DNA of 45,075 bases from assembly GCA_929200535.1 (NCBI GenBank), contig CAKMZV010000018.1:1-45075 (forward strand), in the 5' to 3' direction. Position numbers and translations under genes: made by a program. The notes beneath the pieces were generated by a model. That model saw nothing but the letters and a program-made list of their open reading frames with translations. It ran no database searches and was not told the origin of the DNA. Positions 42,798 to 45,075 of this stretch are shown piece after piece; position 1 is the first letter of the stretch; the number at the start of each line of letters is the position of its first letter. This stretch comes from an uncultured Gammaproteobacteria bacterium. GTDB taxonomy: Bacteria; Pseudomonadota; Gammaproteobacteria; CAKMZV01.

Positions 42798-42825
42798 GGC
42801 TACCTCATATTTAATAGAGGTAGCC
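42798..42825 (-). promoter_or_regulatory. Hairpin in the dnaK-dnaJ intergenic region
   Basis: On the minus strand GGCTACCTC-tattaaatat-GAGGTAGCC forms a perfect 9-bp stem. There is no T-run after it, so it is more likely an mRNA-processing or partial attenuation hairpin between dnaK and dnaJ than a full terminator. Confidence 0.55.
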
Positions 42826-42841
42826 CTGAGAGTAAAGAAGA

Positions 42842-44788
42842 TTATTTGCTGTCTTTATCTTTTTTGTCAGCATTTTCATCAACTTCTTGAAAATCTGCAT
42901 CAATCACCTCTTCAGCATCCTCAGCGTCAGCACCTTTTGCTTTGTCGGCACTTTCGCCTTCAGCGGCGGCAGAGTCTTGATACATCTTTTCAGCCAGTTT
43001 AGAAGACTTTTCAGTTAATTCCTTAGTCGCTTTTTCAATCGCCTCTAAATCATCTCCGGCAATGGCTGTTTCAGCTGTTTTGATCGCCTCTTCAATAGCA
43101 GTTTTTTCATCAGCTTCAACCTTATCACCGAGCTCTTCTAAACTTTTTTGAGCTCCGTTAATGAGCGATTCAGCGGCATTTTTTGCACTGACGAGCTGCT
43201 GGAAGAGCTTATCCTCTTCTGCATGCTCTTCGGCATCACGCACCATTTTTTGCACCTCATCATCCGAAAGCCCAGAGCTTGCTTTGATGGTAATGGATTG
43301 CTCTTTGCCAGTCGCCTTATCTTTAGCAGAAACATTAAGAATACCATTCGCATCAATATCAAAACTCACTTCAATTTGTGGCACACCACGTTGTGCTGGT
43401 GGAATACCCTCAAGGTTAAATTGTCCGAGAGATTTATTTGCTGCAGCCTGTTCACGCTCACCTTGTATGACATGTACTGTTACCGCTGTTTGACTATCCG
43501 CAGCCGTTGAAAATATCTGATTTGCATTGGTTGGGATAGTGGTATTTTTCTCAATCAATTTAGTTGCGACACCACCAAGAGTTTCAATACCGAGAGAAAG
43601 AGGAGTCACATCTAATAGCAACACATCCTTAACATCACCACCAAGCACGGCTCCTTGCAATGCAGCACCTGAAGCAACAGCCTCATCTGGGTTGACATCT
43701 TTGCGAGGTGCTTTTTTGAAGAATTTTTCAACGGCGATTTGTACCGCAGGTGTACGGGTTGAACCACCAACAAGAATAACATCATCAATATCTGAAACAC
43801 TTAAGCCAGCATCTTTAAGAGCGATTTTGCAAGGCTCAATTGAGCGAACAATATACTCATCAACCAATGATTCGTATTTTGCACGAGTTAAATTGAGGTT
43901 TAAATGCTTTGGTCCACTCTCATCCGCAGTAATATAAGGCAAGTTAATATCAGTTTGCTCACGTGAAGAGAGTTCAATTTTTGCCTTCTCAGCCGCTTCT
44001 TTTAAACGTTGAGTTGCCATAGGATCTTTGCTTAAATCAACCCCCTGCTCTTTTTTGAACTCTTCAGTAAGATAGCGGATGATTTTTAAATCAAAATCCT
44101 CACCACCAAGAAAAGTATCCCCATTAGTTGCCAACACTTCAAATTGTTTTTCACCATCAACATCAGCAATTTCAATGATTGATACATCAAAAGTACCACC
44201 ACCAAGGTCATAAACAGCAATCTTCTTATCACCAGAAACCTTATCCATACCATAGGCTAAAGCGGCAGCGGTTGGCTCGTTGATAATACGTTGCACATTT
44301 AAGCCAGCGATTTTACCAGCATCTTTTGTGGCTTGTCTCTGCGAGTCATTAAAGTAAGCAGGCACAGTAATAACTGCTTCAGTAACCGGCTCACCAAGAT
44401 ACTCCTCGGCAGTTGTTTTCATTTTTTGCAACACCTTAGCAGAAATTTCTGGTGGTGCCATTTTTTTACCGTTAATATCAATCCACGCATCACCATTATC
44501 TGCCTTGACGATGTTATAAGGGACCATTTTGCGATCTTTTTTAACTTCATCATCCTCAAAACGTCTTCCAATCAAACGCTTAACAGCATAGATTGTATTT
44601 TGCGGATTTGTAACCGCCTGTCTCTTTGCAGCATCGCCGACAAGAATTTCATCTGATTTAGTAAAAGCCACCACCGAAGAAGTGGTGCGCACACCCTCAG
44701 AATTTTCAATAATTTTTGTTTGTTGACCATCCCGAATAGCAACACAGGAATTAGTCGTACCTAAGTCAATACCTATAATTTTGCTCAT
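42842..44788 (-). CDS. dnaK: Chaperone DnaK (Hsp70)
   Basis: 648 residues. [64 protein letters not shown] and [14 protein letters not shown] mark the ATPase domain; the substrate domain contains [14 protein letters not shown]. The C-terminal tail is acidic and alanine-rich and ends in ADKKDKDSK. It folds and rescues proteins with DnaJ and GrpE. grpE, often just upstream, is not in the window. Confidence 0.98.
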   Translation of the reverse strand: MSKIIGIDLGTTNSCVAIRDGQQTKIIENSEGVRTTSSVVAFTKSDEILVGDAAKRQAVTNPQNTIYAVKRLIGRRFEDDEVKKDRKMVPYNIVKADNGDAWIDINGKKMAPPEISAKVLQKMKTTAEEYLGEPVTEAVITVPAYFNDSQRQATKDAGKIAGLNVQRIINEPTAAALAYGMDKVSGDKKIAVYDLGGGTFDVSIIEIADVDGEKQFEVLATNGDTFLGGEDFDLKIIRYLTEEFKKEQGVDLSKDPMATQRLKEAAEKAKIELSSREQTDINLPYITADESGPKHLNLNLTRAKYESLVDEYIVRSIEPCKIALKDAGLSVSDIDDVILVGGSTRTPAVQIAVEKFFKKAPRKDVNPDEAVASGAALQGAVLGGDVKDVLLLDVTPLSLGIETLGGVATKLIEKNTTIPTNANQIFSTAADSQTAVTVHVIQGEREQAAANKSLGQFNLEGIPPAQRGVPQIEVSFDIDANGILNVSAKDKATGKEQSITIKASSGLSDDEVQKMVRDAEEHAEEDKLFQQLVSAKNAAESLINGAQKSLEELGDKVEADEKTAIEEAIKTAETAIAGDDLEAIEKATKELTEKSSKLAEKMYQDSAAAEGESADKAKGADAEDAEEVIDADFQEVDENADKKDKDSK

Positions 44789-44885
44789 AATAATTTAATT
44801 TACTTTAATAATTTTTAGAAAGTTTTGAACCTTACCATACTCACATTAAGCGAAATAATAAAGTTCGTTATATTGTTACAACAAT

Positions 44886-44913
44886 GTATAGGGTGTACTG
44901 AAAACAATTCAAG
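44886..44913 (-). promoter_or_regulatory. Sigma-32 (heat-shock) promoter of dnaK-dnaJ
   Basis: On the minus strand CTTGAA (44908-44913), 14 nt, then CCCTATAC (44886-44893). This is close to the RpoH consensus CTTGAA-N13/14-CCCCATNT. The expected 5' leader is about 90 nt. Confidence 0.75.
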
Positions 44914-44922
44914 GATAAGTAT

Positions 44923-45020
44923 GATTAATGGTTAGTTACTAATGGTTAGTTACTAATGGTTAATTGTTAATGGTTAATTGTCAATGGTTAATGATTCCCA
45001 CGCAGGAGCGTGGGAATGAG
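44923..45020. repeat. Tandem ttaatggtta repeats and a strong palindrome
   Basis: 44923-44993 consists of imperfect tandem units of the type aatggttagttact / aatggttaattgt. It is followed by ttcccacgc-agga-gcgtgggaa (44995-45016), a perfect 9-bp stem of a widely dispersed repeat type. Confidence 0.8.
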
Positions 45021-45024
45021 TAAG

Positions 45025-45061
45025 CCCCCTCACCCCAGCCCTCTCCCTCAGGGAGAGGGAG
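45025..45061. repeat. REP-like palindromic element at the window end
   Basis: ccccctcaccccagccctct followed by ccctcagggagagggagc; same family as the copies around the CRISPR arrays and dapB. Confidence 0.85.
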
Positions 45062-45075
45062 CTTATTTGTGCTCC

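Noticed and set aside
43148-43937. Long plus-strand frames opposite dnaK and others opposite dnaJ
   Set aside because: They are antisense shadows of highly conserved coding regions and lack ribosome sites and recognisable domains.

Overview
The window comes from an AT-rich gammaproteobacterium. Lineage markers are a ubiE-ubiJ-ubiB set, a ubiG-mupP-yciK neighbourhood like that of Pseudomonas, dnaK-dnaJ, msrPQ and a bufferin cluster. I cannot name genus or species. Dispersed palindromes and small inverted-repeat elements between genes suggest a repeat-rich genome, perhaps of the sulfur-oxidiser or symbiont kind; that is inference only.

Layout. (1) 1-2.8 kb: the 3' part of a long fibronectin-type-III repeat protein ending in a DUF1566 (Lcl C-terminal) domain, then a small secreted DUF1566 protein. 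(2) 3.1-7.6 kb: a bufferin/MNIO cluster (two bufA paralogues, bufB, bufC, DoxX, ECF sigma factor, DUF3379-like anti-sigma factor) cut by two copies of a MITE. (3) 7.6-10.3 kb: infA, msrP-msrQ and a DUF1223 protein. (4) 10.36-11.4 kb: an IS481-family element sitting inside the terminal repeat of a third MITE, with a 5-bp target duplication. (5) 11.6-16.7 kb: ubiquinone and cell-wall-recycling genes ubiE (apparent ATT start), ubiJ, ubiB, ubiG, mupP/gph and yciK. (6) 16.7-26.1 kb, nearly all minus strand: YcaR-like protein, creatinase, MscS channel, a ParE/RelE-type toxin-antitoxin pair next to an antitoxin remnant, asnO-type amidotransferase, a bacterial voltage-gated cation channel, recN and nadK. 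(7) 26.2-40.3 kb: a complete type III-B CRISPR-Cas locus. (8) 40.4-45 kb: dapB, dnaJ and dnaK, the last behind a good sigma-32 promoter.

The CRISPR locus is the most interesting part. One minus-strand operon runs cmr1-cmr2(cas10)-cmr3-cmr4-cmr5-cmr6-membrane/Csx16 fusion-cas6/RT/cas1-cas2, with an array on each side. Both arrays share the same 34-nt repeat and nearly identical leaders. Cas10 has no HD nuclease domain, so interference should depend on Cmr4 RNA cleavage plus cyclic-oligoadenylate signalling. The only signalling protein in the operon has two transmembrane helices, a soluble middle region and a C-terminal Csx16 domain. It therefore looks like a membrane effector (Csx23-like layout) fused to its own ring nuclease, an apparently self-limiting one-protein signal output. 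The Cas6-RT-Cas1 fusion joins crRNA processing, reverse transcription and integration in one 986-residue chain and should allow spacers to be taken from RNA. At least one spacer carries a ribosome-binding site plus ATG in the orientation that its crRNA would pair with as mRNA.
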